Below, in pieces: positions 7,992 through 20,631 of a stretch of 64,000 nt of DNA. How positions within the stretch are numbered: position 1 is the stretch's first letter; each line of letters opens with the position of its first letter. The notes beneath the pieces were generated by a model that saw only the letters and a program-made list of their open reading frames with translations, did not search any database and was not told the DNA's origin. Both the position numbers and the translations under genes were made by a program. The stretch is taken from positions 434,001-498,000 of the forward strand of contig CADEFU010000002.1 in the NCBI GenBank assembly GCA_902826695.1, in the 5' to 3' direction. This stretch comes from an uncultured Alphaproteobacteria bacterium (GTDB lineage Bacteria > Pseudomonadota > Alphaproteobacteria > Micropepsales > Micropepsaceae).

Positions 7992-10238
7992 ATGCGGCGG
8001 ACATTGATCGGGTTGGTGGGTGGCGGGGTACTGCTCGGCAGTGTCGGTGTGCTCGGCTGGTTCGGGATGCAAGGCGGCTGGTTCGGAAGTGCACCCGACA
8101 TCGGCGAGATCCACGGCAAGGCGGTGCCAGTTGACGTGATAGCCGCGCGCACGTCGCAGATGAAGGCCATGGCGCCGGCAGGCGACGAGGCGTTGATCCT
8201 ATTCGGCGATTTGCACGTGCACACGACGTTATCGGCAGACGCGTTCTTGTCGTCGCTGCCGTTGTTCTCGGGAACTGGTGTGCACCCGCTTGGCGATGCG
8301 TGCGACTTTGCTCGCTACTGTTCGGCACTCGACTTTTGGGCGTCGACCGATCACGCGGAGTCGATGACGCCGACGCGCTGGCAAATGGTGAAGGACTCCG
8401 TGCGCGCATGTCAGAAGGTATCCGGCGGGGAGACTTCGCCCGATCTCGTGTCGTTTATCGGTTACGAGTGGACGCAGGTGGGCTTGGCGCCGGAGGAGCA
8501 TTACGGCCACAAGAACGTCATCTTCCGCGACCTCGGTGACGACAAGCTCTCCGCACGGCCGATCTCGGCGATATCGGCGCAAGGCGATAGCGCGATGAAG
8601 CGCATGGCGCGCGGGCTGACGCCGCTGATCCCATTGCGTGACTTCTCGAACCGGCAAGCCTATTTCGACTACAACAAATTCGTGACCGAGATGCGCGCGG
8701 CGAAGATGTGCGACCGCGAGGCGCCGTCAAACACGCTGCCAAGGGATTGCATGGAGGTTGCGGCGACGCCCGGCGAACTGGTGCGGCGGCTTTTTGCGGA
8801 ACAAAAACTCGCGCCGCTGATCATCCCGCATGGCATGACGTGGGGCTACTACACGCCGGCGGGCACGAATTGGCGCAAGGCGCTCGAGCCCGCCGAGCGG
8901 CCGGAGCGGTTTCGGTTGATCGAGCTTTATTCGGGGCACGGCAATTCGGAAGAGTATCGCGCGTGGGCCGATGTGAACATCGACTCCGCGGGCAAGGCTA
9001 CGTGCCCGGCGCCAACGAAAGACTATCTCCCCGGTTGCTGGCGCGCGGGTGAGTTGATCATCGCTCGCTGCCTAAAGGCGGGCGAGGCGGCTGCCACATG
9101 CGAGGGGCGCGCGGCGGCGGCGCGGCAGAACTATGTCGATATGGGCATCGCGGGGCACGTCACGGTTCCGGGCGCGAAAGGTCCCGATTGGGTCGATGCC
9201 GGGCAGTGCACCGACTGTTTCTTCCCGTCTTTCAATCATCGTGCAGGTCTTTCGGTGCAAGCGGGACTGGCCGCAACGCATTTCGCGGATGACGGCGCGG
9301 CGACGCGTTTCAACTGGGGCTTCATCGGGTCCAGCGACAATCACCGAGCGCGGCCGGGCACCGGCTACAAGCAGAACGACCGGCGGCAAAACACGGATGC
9401 GCGCGGGCCTGCCGACGAGACTTGGCGCGGGTTTATGTATCCCAGCAAAGAGGGCGAGGACGAGATTCCCGAGGCACGTGCCTATGCACGCGAGAAGCTG
9501 ATGGAGCTGCCTGGGCTGCAGCTCGTCGAAGGCGAGCGGCAGGCGGCGTTTCTGCACACCGGCGGTCTGGCGGCCGTGCATGCAAAAGGGCGGACGCGCG
9601 AGGCGATATGGGACGCGCTTGATCGGCGCGAAACCTATGCGACGTCTGGGCAGAAGATTCTGCTTTGGTTCAACGCGGTCGACGCGAAAGGTGCGAAGGT
9701 TGCGATGGGTGGCGGCGTGAATGCGAAGGCGTCACCGACGTTCACCGTGAAGGCCGTGGGCGCGTTCAAGCAAAAGCCCGGGTGTCCGGGCTTCGCGAAG
9801 GCGGGGATGGACGAGGCGCGGCTGACGAAGCTTTGCTCGGGCGAATGCGACAACCCGTCGGACGAGCGGAGCCGCATCACACGCATCGAGGTCGTGAAGA
9901 TCCGCCCGCAGAAGACGAAAGGCGAAGCGATTGCGGCACTGATCCAGGATCGCTTCGCGGTGCATGAGTGTGCGCCTTCGGGCGACGGCGCATGCAGTTT
10001 CACGTTCAGCGACCCGTCATACGCGACCGACGGACGCGACGCGCTCTACTACGTGAAGGCGATTCAAGAGGCCGAGCCGATGATCAACGGCGATACGCTG
10101 AAATGCGAGCGGGATGCGACGGGCAAGTGCGTGAAGGTGAATTTGTGCTACGGGGATTATCGTTCGGGCAAAGACGACTGTCTCGCGCCGGCCGAGCCAC
10201 GTGCTTGGTCGTCGCCGATTTATGTGAGTTACCGATAG
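7992..10238 (+). CDS. DUF3604 domain protein (PHP-like), membrane-anchored or exported
   Basis: 748 residues from ATG 7992. A hydrophobic N-terminal segment (LIGLVGGGVLLGSVGVLGWF) acts as signal or anchor. The DUF3604 domain opens with LFGDLHVHTTLSADAF, a PHP-like metal-binding HxH motif, followed by DFWASTDHAE, FIGYEWTQ and IIPHGMTWG. A late GFIGSSDNHRARPGTGY motif supplies further His/Asp ligands. Cys-rich inserts (ACDFARYCS, QCTDCFFPS) could be disulfides outside the cytoplasm. The family is predicted to be a metallo-phosphoesterase-like enzyme but its reaction is not established. Upstream in-frame codons overlap tRNA-Glu and are rejected as start. Confidence 0.85.
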   Translation: MRRTLIGLVGGGVLLGSVGVLGWFGMQGGWFGSAPDIGEIHGKAVPVDVIAARTSQMKAMAPAGDEALILFGDLHVHTTLSADAFLSSLPLFSGTGVHPLGDACDFARYCSALDFWASTDHAESMTPTRWQMVKDSVRACQKVSGGETSPDLVSFIGYEWTQVGLAPEEHYGHKNVIFRDLGDDKLSARPISAISAQGDSAMKRMARGLTPLIPLRDFSNRQAYFDYNKFVTEMRAAKMCDREAPSNTLPRDCMEVAATPGELVRRLFAEQKLAPLIIPHGMTWGYYTPAGTNWRKALEPAERPERFRLIELYSGHGNSEEYRAWADVNIDSAGKATCPAPTKDYLPGCWRAGELIIARCLKAGEAAATCEGRAAAARQNYVDMGIAGHVTVPGAKGPDWVDAGQCTDCFFPSFNHRAGLSVQAGLAATHFADDGAATRFNWGFIGSSDNHRARPGTGYKQNDRRQNTDARGPADETWRGFMYPSKEGEDEIPEARAYAREKLMELPGLQLVEGERQAAFLHTGGLAAVHAKGRTREAIWDALDRRETYATSGQKILLWFNAVDAKGAKVAMGGGVNAKASPTFTVKAVGAFKQKPGCPGFAKAGMDEARLTKLCSGECDNPSDERSRITRIEVVKIRPQKTKGEAIAALIQDRFAVHECAPSGDGACSFTFSDPSYATDGRDALYYVKAIQEAEPMINGDTLKCERDATGKCVKVNLCYGDYRSGKDDCLAPAEPRAWSSPIYVSYR

Positions 10239-10299
10239 ATGGCTTGCTCACAGCCGGTCACTGCCGCGGGCTCCTAGGCTCCGTGAGCCGCCGGACGGG

Positions 10300-10653
10300 T
10301 CAGGGCGCGGCTGGCTTGTTGAAGCGGACGCGGCTCAAGACCTTCGATTTCGCGGGGTCGATGACCAGGACTTCGTCGGCGGCGGTACCGGTTACACGCA
10401 CGATCAGGAGGCCGTCTTCGATGCGGGTGTCGGTGATTGCTTGGCCCTGGGCTAGGTCCAGGATCAGTTCCGGGACCTCGCCGGGTTTGACGGCGGCTGT
10501 GGTGGTTTGCACCGGTTCGGGCGAGTATGCGCGCTTGATCGCCATGCCGATCATGGCGGCCACGACCAGCAGGATCGCTATACCGAGGCCAATAACCAAC
10601 ATCCATAAGCCGCGATTGGCGGGCGGCGGGGCTTCGGGTACGACATCCGTCAT
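10300..10653 (-). CDS. single-pass membrane protein (DUF6476-like)
   Basis: 117 residues: a short Pro-rich cytosolic N-terminus, one transmembrane helix (LWMLVIGLGIAILLVVAAMI), and a periplasmic domain of about 75 residues rich in beta-type alternation (ADEVLVIDPAKSKVLSRVRF). It resembles small alphaproteobacterial proteins of DUF6476 found beside RluA-type pseudouridine synthase genes; that match is from memory and tentative. Its ATG (10653-10651) overlaps the ATG of the divergent pseudouridine synthase gene by two bases, so neither can have a free leader of its own. A downstream Met just before the helix is an alternative start. Confidence 0.65.
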   Translation of the reverse strand: MTDVVPEAPPPANRGLWMLVIGLGIAILLVVAAMIGMAIKRAYSPEPVQTTTAAVKPGEVPELILDLAQGQAITDTRIEDGLLIVRVTGTAADEVLVIDPAKSKVLSRVRFNKPAAP

Positions 10654-11626
10654 GAGTGCATCCTCTGAGGGCGAACGTCGTACACTGACCGTCAGCGCCA
10701 GCCAAGCAGGCGGGCGGCTGGATCGCGTGCTCGCCGCCGCGTGGCCCGATTTGTCGCGCTCGCGGTTGAAACAGTTAATTGAGGCCGGGCGCGTGACGGC
10801 GGGCTCGCGCGCGCTGGATGATCCGGCGGCTCATGTGAAGGAGGGGATGGCATTGGCGCTCGTTATGCCGGTGCCTATTCCGGCTGTGCCCGAGGGGCAG
10901 GCGATACCGCTCAATATCGTTTACGAGGATGCGCATCTCATCGTCATCGACAAGGATGCGGGATTGGTCGTGCACCCGGCCGCGGGAAACCGCGACGGGA
11001 CGCTCGTGAACGCACTCATCGCGCATTGCGGCGACAGCTTGCGCGGGATTGGCGGAGAGGTCCGGCCGGGAATCGTGCACCGCATCGATAAGGACACCAC
11101 CGGGTTGATGGTCGCCGCGAAGACGGAGAAGGCCCACACCTCGCTCGGGAAGCAGTTTGCGGCGCATGCGGTCGAGCGGGCTTATCGTGCGCTTGTGTGG
11201 GGTGTGCCCCGTCAGCTTGCCGGCACGATTGATGGGCCTCTTGGGCGATCGCCGCTGAACCGGCAAAAGATGGCGGTGCTTCGCGTCGGCGGAAAGCCTG
11301 CGCGCACGCATTACAAAGTGCTCGAAGCGTTCGGCTTGACGGCGGCGCTCGTCGAGTGTCGGCTGGAAACGGGGCGCACGCATCAGGTGCGCGTGCATAT
11401 GGCCCATATCGGACATCCGCTGATCGGGGATCCGGTTTACGGGCGGCCGCGGATCATTCCGGGCGTGACGCTTCCAATTCAGCGTCAGGCGCTGCATGCG
11501 GCGGTGCTAGGGTTTCAACATCCGGCGACGCACAAGACGATGCGGTTTGAGAGCGAGCCGCCGGCCGACTGGGTCGAAACATATAATGTACTCAAAGGGT
11601 TAGCCGCCGCGAGGGTGGGGTCTTAA
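10652..11626 (+). CDS. rluD: RluA/RluD-family 23S rRNA pseudouridine synthase
   Basis: 324 residues: an N-terminal S4 RNA-binding domain (GRLDRVLAAAWPDLSRSRLK) then the catalytic pseudouridine synthase domain. The active-site motif is HRIDKDTTGLMV, whose Asp attacks the uridine. GRTHQVRVHMAHIGHPLIGD is the conserved C-terminal substrate-binding block. This family modifies helix 69 of 23S rRNA (RluD) or related sites; RluD is the best guess from the S4 domain and length. The ATG at 10652 is chosen because upstream in-frame codons run back through unrelated sequence. The gene directly precedes rpoH, an order common in the class. Confidence 0.88.
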   Translation: MSASSEGERRTLTVSASQAGGRLDRVLAAAWPDLSRSRLKQLIEAGRVTAGSRALDDPAAHVKEGMALALVMPVPIPAVPEGQAIPLNIVYEDAHLIVIDKDAGLVVHPAAGNRDGTLVNALIAHCGDSLRGIGGEVRPGIVHRIDKDTTGLMVAAKTEKAHTSLGKQFAAHAVERAYRALVWGVPRQLAGTIDGPLGRSPLNRQKMAVLRVGGKPARTHYKVLEAFGLTAALVECRLETGRTHQVRVHMAHIGHPLIGDPVYGRPRIIPGVTLPIQRQALHAAVLGFQHPATHKTMRFESEPPADWVETYNVLKGLAAARVGS

Positions 11627-11747
11627 AATGGCCTTGGTGCATACATACATAATGCCACTCTGCCCGGGCTTTTGGCGGGCACGTGGATGGGTATCGGCTT
11701 CGGGGCGTCACGCACGGGGTCGGGCTTAACTGCAAGGGGTTGTGGAT

Positions 11748-15525
<3,778 letters not shown>

Positions 15526-15565
15526 GGGGAGAATGCTCCGGAATTGCTAAATTGGAATCTTCAAA

Positions 15566-15707
15566 CTGTCATCCCGGACGTTAGCGAAGCACGATCGCTT
15601 TGCGATCGTTGCGAAGCTTGCGAGCCGGGACCCAGGAGAGTGCGCTGTGATTCAGAGCCCAGTCTCCTGGGTCCCGGGTCTCGGCTGCGCCTCGCCCGGG
15701 ATGACAG
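15566..15707. repeat. large imperfect intergenic palindrome between serC and serA
   Basis: The outer ends CTGTCATCCCGG (from 15566) and CCGGGATGACAG (to 15707) are exact inverted complements. Inner arms GGGACCCAGGAGA and TCTCCTGGGTCCC also pair, and a smaller hairpin ACGATCGCTTTGCGATCGT lies in the left half. The whole 142-base element could fold into a long cruciform or RNA stem. Elements with CATCCCGG/CCGGGATGA ends are widespread intergenic repeats in alphaproteobacteria. It may attenuate serC-to-serA readthrough or stabilise the mRNA; that is inference. Confidence 0.85.
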
Positions 15708-15709
15708 AC

Positions 15710-16864
15710 CTATGTTTCTTTAACTTGGCTCCAGGCCCAATCGAGCCAGGGGGTGAGGGCTTTGAGGTCGGCGTTTTCGACGGTGGCGCCCGCCCAGATG
15801 CGCAAACCCGGCGGAGCGTCGCGGTAGGCGGCGATATCGTGGGCGACGCCTTCCTTGTCGAGAAGGTCGGCGATCTTTTTGGCGGCGGCCGCTTGACCGT
15901 CGGCGTCCTTCGCGGTGAACCACGGGTCGACGATCTTCAAGCACACCGACGTGTTCGAGCGCGTTGCGGGGTCTTTGCTGAGGAAGTCGGCCCAGCCCGC
16001 CGTCTTCGTCCAACGCTCGATGACGTGCAGATTTTCGTCTGCGCGCGCCATCAGGCCTTTCAAGCCGCCGACGCTTTCAGCCCAGGTGAGCGCGTCGAGA
16101 TAGTCTTCGACGCACAGCATCGAAGGCGTGTTGATCGTCTCACCCTTGAAGATGCCTTCGTTCAGCTTGCCGTCTTTCGTCATGCGGAAGATCTTCGGCA
16201 GCGGCCACGCCGGCTTGTAGCTTTCGAGACGGGCGACGGCCTTGGGCGAGAGGATCAGCATGCCGTGTGCGGCTTCGCCGCCCAGCACTTTCTGCCAAGA
16301 GAACGTCGTTACATCGAGCTTGCCCCACGGCAGATCTTGCGCGAAGGCAGCCGATGTCGCGTCGCAGAAGGTGAGACCTTCGCGTGCGTCGGAGATCCAG
16401 TTGCCGTTCGGCGCCCGCACGCCTGAAGTGGTGCCGTTCCAGGTAAAGATCACGTCGTGCGCGGGGTTCACGTCGGCGAGATTGGGTATCTCACCGTAGC
16501 CCGCTTTCAGAACGCGAACGTTCGGGAGCTTCAGCTGCTTCGTGATGTCGGTCGCCCAGTCGTTGCCGAAGCTTTCCCACACCAAAACCTCGATGGGCTT
16601 TGGCCCCAGCATCGACCAGAGCGCCATTTCGACGGCGCCGGTGTCGGAAGCAGGCACGATGCCAATGCGATAGTCGGCAGGTACGCCTAGAATCTTGCGC
16701 GTGCGTTCGATCGCCTGTTCGAGCTTGGCTTTGCCAGGCTTCGACCGATGCGAGCGTCCGACGAGCGCTTGATTGAGTGCATCGGGGCTCCAGCCGGGGC
16801 GCTTAGCGCAGGGGCCAGAAGAAAAGTGCGGCCTCGACGGCCGAGTAGCAGGCTTCACTGTCAT
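15710..16864 (-). CDS. serC: phosphoserine aminotransferase
   Basis: 384 residues, the shorter class-V aminotransferase type found in many alphaproteobacteria. It converts phosphohydroxypyruvate and glutamate to phosphoserine and may also serve pyridoxal-phosphate synthesis. Visible: N-terminal [35 protein letters not shown] (cofactor phosphate binding), and the pyridoxal lysine in [18 protein letters not shown]. The ATG at 16864 is preferred because GGAAGGAA sits about 10 bases upstream on the minus strand; an upstream extension to 16951 looks non-coding. Upstream of it are about 250 bases shared with the divergent Gly-rich gene. Confidence 0.95.
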   Translation of the reverse strand: MTVKPATRPSRPHFSSGPCAKRPGWSPDALNQALVGRSHRSKPGKAKLEQAIERTRKILGVPADYRIGIVPASDTGAVEMALWSMLGPKPIEVLVWESFGNDWATDITKQLKLPNVRVLKAGYGEIPNLADVNPAHDVIFTWNGTTSGVRAPNGNWISDAREGLTFCDATSAAFAQDLPWGKLDVTTFSWQKVLGGEAAHGMLILSPKAVARLESYKPAWPLPKIFRMTKDGKLNEGIFKGETINTPSMLCVEDYLDALTWAESVGGLKGLMARADENLHVIERWTKTAGWADFLSKDPATRSNTSVCLKIVDPWFTAKDADGQAAAAKKIADLLDKEGVAHDIAAYRDAPPGLRIWAGATVENADLKALTPWLDWAWSQVKET

Positions 16865-17117
16865 TTTTGTCCATTCCTTCCAGAATGGGCGCATCCCGTT
16901 GGGGGGATGTGTCCCGCGCGACTTGTGGCCCGATTCATTGACTCGCGTCAAATCATTTTCGCACGTGCAGCATTCAACTGGCAGGCCGTGGATTATGAAC
17001 GGGGGACAACGGCGGAGTGTGTGATGGCGGTTTCTTATGGGGCGGCCCGTGCTGGCCTACATTCCGCGCCATCCGAGAGGACTTTGAAAGGCAACCAACT
17101 TGTTAAGGAGTGGAACA

Positions 17118-18347
17118 ATGCGCTTGAAAGCGCTTGTCGTTGCAGCCGCAACGATGCTCGCCGCTGCTCCGACCGCGTATGCGGCCGGGTATGGCGAATT
17201 CACAGGTAATTGGCGAAACGAGGACGCCGCCACGTCAGACATCACGCGCGTGCGCGTGTGGGCTGGCGGTGGCAGCGGTCTTACCGTGCGCGTGTGGGGA
17301 CAGTGTCACCCGACCGACTGCGATTGGGGATTCGCGAACGCAACCGGCTACTCGTATAGCCCTGCTGCCAATCCGGCGGTGTCGGCGACCGAGCTGATGG
17401 TGAAGTTCAACCCGGGATTCGCTGAGAAGATTCTGATTCTCACGGATCGTCCTGGCGATCGTCTGAGCTATACGATCTTCACGCGCTTCACCGATAGTTC
17501 CGGCCGCCGTCCGTTCGTGACACGCGGTGTATTGCGGAAGCACTTCGGCGGCTGGCCGGGTTGGCCACCGGGTGGTGGCGGTTGGCCTCCGGGTGGTCCC
17601 GGCGGGCCAGGTGGTCCTGGTGGGCCAGGCGGTCCCGGTGGGCCGGGCGGACCCGGTGGTCCCGGCGGGCCTGGTGGGCCAGGCGGACCGGGAGCTTCGG
17701 GCATCACGGTCTACGAGCACGTGAACTATGCCGGCGCGAGCCAAACCTTCAACGTGGACGTGCCCAATCTCGTCCCGATGGGTTGGAACGACGTGATCTC
17801 GAGCATTCGGATCAGCGGTCCGGGCTCATGGCAGGTATGCCAGCACGTCAACTACGCACCGCCATGCCAAGTGATCTCGGGCGATACGCCAAGTCTGGGC
17901 TTTGGTAGCTGGAACGACTCGATTTCCTCGATGCGTCGCGTGGGCGGCGGTGGCCCTGGCGGTCCAGGTGGTCCCGGCGGCGCACCGGTGACTTACTCGA
18001 CCGGCTCGCTCAACGTACCGCAGACTTGGGAATTCGACCTCGACGAAGGCGGCGTGGGAAGCAATCCGCAAGCGGATATGTGGTTCCGTGCCGTGACGGC
18101 GTGGGAGATGTACATCGAACCGCGCAATGGCGCGCGCATCTGGGTCGGCGACGGCTCGAACCGCGGTTACGCGGGATGCTCGGCCGGCGGGCCGTACACG
18201 ACGGCAGGCGTTCCGACCGCTTCGTTGCCGGTTGGCACGTATGTCTGCGTCCGGACGAACCAGGGCCGCTACAGCCAGTTCCGTGTGAACGGTTGGGGGT
18301 CTGGGTATCCGAAGAACCTGGCGCTTGGGTATACGACCTGGGAGTGA
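17118..18347 (+). CDS. secreted protein with GGP repeat and beta/gamma-crystallin-like domain
   Basis: 409 residues. Signal peptide 1-23 (ends TAYAA). Residues about 25-140 form a domain with the motif GQCHPTDCDWG, a Cys pair recurring in uncharacterised bacterial secreted proteins. Residues 159-191 are eleven uninterrupted Gly-Gly-Pro triplets, preceded by WPPGG-type spacers. Residues about 196-277 (ITVYEHVNYAGAS...WNDSISSMRRV) look like two beta/gamma-crystallin Greek-key motifs. A second short GGP tract leads to a C-terminal domain of about 115 residues with three Cys. AAGGAG (17105-17110) lies 7 bases before the ATG, and a strong terminator follows. Probably an extracellular structural or matrix protein; function unknown. 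Confidence 0.8.
   Translation: MRLKALVVAAATMLAAAPTAYAAGYGEFTGNWRNEDAATSDITRVRVWAGGGSGLTVRVWGQCHPTDCDWGFANATGYSYSPAANPAVSATELMVKFNPGFAEKILILTDRPGDRLSYTIFTRFTDSSGRRPFVTRGVLRKHFGGWPGWPPGGGGWPPGGPGGPGGPGGPGGPGGPGGPGGPGGPGGPGGPGASGITVYEHVNYAGASQTFNVDVPNLVPMGWNDVISSIRISGPGSWQVCQHVNYAPPCQVISGDTPSLGFGSWNDSISSMRRVGGGGPGGPGGPGGAPVTYSTGSLNVPQTWEFDLDEGGVGSNPQADMWFRAVTAWEMYIEPRNGARIWVGDGSNRGYAGCSAGGPYTTAGVPTASLPVGTYVCVRTNQGRYSQFRVNGWGSGYPKNLALGYTTWE
17589..17690 (+). repeat. GGP-coding tandem repeat (9-base unit, 11 copies)
   Basis: The DNA encodes eleven consecutive Gly-Gly-Pro triplets as a degenerate 9-base repeat (variants of GGTCCCGGC and GGGCCAGGT). Synonymous variation between copies suggests an old or selected tract rather than a recent slippage expansion. 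A short second tract of the same kind occurs at about 17950-17985. Such tracts are slippage-prone and can vary in copy number between strains. Every third residue is Gly-Gly rather than the Gly-X-Y of true collagen. Confidence 0.85.
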
Positions 18348-18373
18348 TCCCGGGACGCTGAAACGAAGCGAAA

Positions 18374-18403
18374 CAGCCCCGCGATATGCGGGGCTGTTTT
18401 TTT
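18374..18403 (+). terminator. rho-independent terminator
   Basis: A perfect 9-base stem CAGCCCCGC / GCGGGGCTG with loop GATAT is followed by seven T residues. It ends the Gly-rich gene 26 bases after its stop codon. On the other strand the stem is preceded by AA only, so it works mainly for the plus strand. Confidence 0.93.
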
Positions 18404-18413
18404 GTCTCCGGAC

Positions 18414-19148
18414 TTACGATGGGTCGATCACGTAAGTGTCGTGACTCACGACCGCGCGATGGTCGCGCAGCGTGCGGGTTACCTCGACGCGACGTAGCGC
18501 GCCATCGTCATGGCGTGCGACGTGAAGATTGTAAGAGGGGATTGGCGTCGTCGCGAACAACCTGCCGCGAAGCGTTTCGCCTTCGACATCGAAAGCAAGC
18601 GTCACAGCTTGTTCGTGTGTGTTCATCCACCGCACGTCTTTGAAGCCCCAGACGATTGCAGCATCGAGGCCGAGCGGCGTGAAGCGTGTGTCTTCGGTGT
18701 AAAGATCGCGGCTGTGCGGGTGGCGCTCGACGGTCGTCATGCCTGTGCGCAGGCCGAGCTCGTAGAGCAGGCTTGCCACTTGGCAGAGACCGCCGCCTAT
18801 GTCGGCGTCGAGCCGGCCGTTGACGATCGCGCGACCAATCTGAAAGCCGCGGCGCTCGACGGGCCGGCCGATTACACGCCAGAACGACACGGTTGCTCCA
18901 GGATGGATCCTGAGACCGTTCAGTGTGCGGGCGGCGAGTTTCAGATTGTGCAGCTTGCCCTCGAAATGCGCGGTGCGGCGGATCGGTTGCGCGATGGCGA
19001 CGATCTGAGCGAGGCCTTTGATACCGGCGGTGTCGTTCGCGAAATCGGCTCGGCCCAACGCGTCGTTCCAGGCGCGGCGCGCCATGGCGACGGCGAGCCG
19101 AAGTTGCATCGGCGCGAGTTTGCGAACGATCCGGCGCAGCGTCGTCAT
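18414..19148 (-). CDS. VanW-family protein
   Basis: 244 residues. The VanW core is clear: NGLRIHPGATVSFWRVIG followed by GRPVERRGFQIGRAIVNGRL and IGGGLCQVASLLYELGL. VanW proteins accompany some vancomycin-resistance clusters and many unrelated loci; their biochemical role is not known. No signal peptide is evident. The ATG at 19148-19146 overlaps the stop of the upstream methyltransferase gene as ATGA, indicating coupled translation, and this decides the start over an in-frame alternative at 19208. Confidence 0.88.
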   Translation of the reverse strand: MTTLRRIVRKLAPMQLRLAVAMARRAWNDALGRADFANDTAGIKGLAQIVAIAQPIRRTAHFEGKLHNLKLAARTLNGLRIHPGATVSFWRVIGRPVERRGFQIGRAIVNGRLDADIGGGLCQVASLLYELGLRTGMTTVERHPHSRDLYTEDTRFTPLGLDAAIVWGFKDVRWMNTHEQAVTLAFDVEGETLRGRLFATTPIPSYNLHVARHDDGALRRVEVTRTLRDHRAVVSHDTYVIDPS

Positions 19149-19822
19149 GGCTTTGCGAAGCCCACGATCAGGTAGGAGGAGAGCGATGGGAGGCGATGCG
19201 ACAGCCAAGCGTCGAGTCTTGCGAGCGGCAGGCGTGCGCGGTCCGGCAAACGGTGAACCGGCAACAGCAAGAGCCCCGTTGCGCGCGAAGATGTGAAGCC
19301 GGCGGCGCGTCCTATGTCGTCGAATTCGCGCTTGGTCATTGCGGTCTGTGCATGCCAGGCCTCATCCGCGTCGCGGCGGCCGGTTAGGCCGCGGCGCGTC
19401 TTCGAGACGACGTCGGCGATGAACACGCCGCCCGGTCGCAGGACGCGAAAGGTCTCGGCAAAGATCGCCCGGATTGATGCTGGCTCAAGATGCATCAGCG
19501 TGTGGAAGGCGAACACCGCGTCGAACCGGCTGGGCGGGAATGGCAGTCTTTCCGCGTCGGCGGCGGCAAAGTTCGTCGCTGAATTGCGCGCCCGGGCGAT
19601 CGCAAGGCTCGCCACGCTGGCGTCGGTTGCGGTGGCGGCGAAGGCAGACAAGCGCCCTGTGCCGCAACCCAGTTCGAGCGTGTTCTTAGGATCGCGCGGC
19701 AGCCAAGCGCGCAACACGTCTCTTTCGCGGGCGTCGATGAAGCGGCCGTAGCTGCCCGAGAAGCGAGAGGCGTCGTAGGACGGTGCGAGGCGATCGTAGT
19801 AGGCGATGATCTCGCGCTTCAT
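19145..19822 (-). CDS. class I SAM-dependent methyltransferase
   Basis: 225 residues with the Rossmann-type methyltransferase fold. Motif I is NTLELGCGTGRLS, motif II/III region AADAERLPFPPSRFDAVFAF, and a post-motif VLRPGGVFIADVV typical of the UbiE/COQ5-like Methyltransf_11 family. N-terminus YYDRLAPSYDASRF also fits that family. Substrate is not predictable. It is translationally coupled (ATGA) to the VanW gene downstream, so the two probably act in the same pathway. Confidence 0.85.
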   Translation of the reverse strand: MKREIIAYYDRLAPSYDASRFSGSYGRFIDARERDVLRAWLPRDPKNTLELGCGTGRLSAFAATATDASVASLAIARARNSATNFAAADAERLPFPPSRFDAVFAFHTLMHLEPASIRAIFAETFRVLRPGGVFIADVVSKTRRGLTGRRDADEAWHAQTAMTKREFDDIGRAAGFTSSRATGLLLLPVHRLPDRARLPLARLDAWLSHRLPSLSSYLIVGFAKP

Positions 19823-19879
19823 CGGGTTTCACCGGCACGCGGCCGCTGCGGTTCTCCGCAGCGGCGCTTGTCCGAGAGA

Positions 19880-20470
19880 TTAGAACGGCAGGATGTCGCG
19901 TTCGCGGGTGTAGCTCAGATAGCCCGCGTTGACGCCGGCACGTAAGCCCACGCCCGTGCGCATGGGAGCCAACGAGATTCGGCCGGTGCGCTGATAGTTC
20001 ACGCCGATACCGGCGATGAAGTAGTAGGAGCCTTCGACGCCGGGGTAGCGCTGGAAGATCTCTTCCTGGCGGCGGATTTGATAGACGAGCGTGAAGCACT
20101 TCGACGCGTTCGCGCCGACGTCGAAGCCGATCGACGGGCCCTGCCAATAGACGCGCAGGTTTTTGAACTTCTTCCGGTACATCATGCCCTTGCCATAGCG
20201 CAGGCCGACGACGAAGGCACCGGAGCCTTCTTCGCCCTTGATGTAGGCGTTCGGGCGGCCGAGGTCGGAGAAGATGCGCTCGACCGCTTGGGCGACGGCC
20301 GCAGTCGTCATGCCAAAGAAGTCGGAGGCGACTTGGACAATTTCGTTCTTCGAGTATGTGTCGTCGGCGCTTGCCGTGTCGTTCACCAACGTCATCGCCG
20401 CGGCCAGCGAGATTGCGCCTCCGCCAGCCTTTACGAGTGTGTCACGGCGGGTCAGTTTCTTGTCGGTCAT
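19880..20470 (-). CDS. eipA: EipA-like envelope protein (DUF1134)
   Basis: 196 residues from ATG 20470, which follows GGAGAAGG at about 8 bases; a longer start at 20494 lacks this. The DUF1134 core is well conserved: GEEGSGAFVVGLRYGKG, YWQGPSIGFDVGANASK, and the C-terminal PMRTGVGLRAGVNAGYL. EipA of Brucella and Caulobacter is a periplasmic protein needed for envelope integrity. The N-terminus TRRDTLVKAGGGAISLAAA looks like a twin-arginine export signal, with two adjacent Arg ahead of a hydrophobic stretch. This would imply folded export and is unusual enough to note. Confidence 0.88.
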   Translation of the reverse strand: MTDKKLTRRDTLVKAGGGAISLAAAMTLVNDTASADDTYSKNEIVQVASDFFGMTTAAVAQAVERIFSDLGRPNAYIKGEEGSGAFVVGLRYGKGMMYRKKFKNLRVYWQGPSIGFDVGANASKCFTLVYQIRRQEEIFQRYPGVEGSYYFIAGIGVNYQRTGRISLAPMRTGVGLRAGVNAGYLSYTRERDILPF

Positions 20471-20631
20471 CTGTACCTTCTCCAGAACATTCAAGCCCCT
20501 TGCGGCGCTAGATTAACCTGGCCATATGACGTTGCGAAGCGCCAAGCAAGGCGTTTGGTTGTGAGCTTCGCTATGATTTCGGCTGATTCGTGGCGGCCGA
20601 CTGCCGCTTATGCAGTCATATGAGGGGCCAG

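Noticed and set aside
9968..10651. Upstream extension of the pseudouridine synthase
   Set aside because: The 228 extra codons overlap the end of the DUF3604 gene and the divergent membrane protein; no homology.
17468..17707. Antisense frame that reads as a collagen-like Gly-Pro-Pro repeat
   Set aside because: It is the reverse reading of the GGP repeat; no ribosome site or signal peptide, and the sense gene is well supported.
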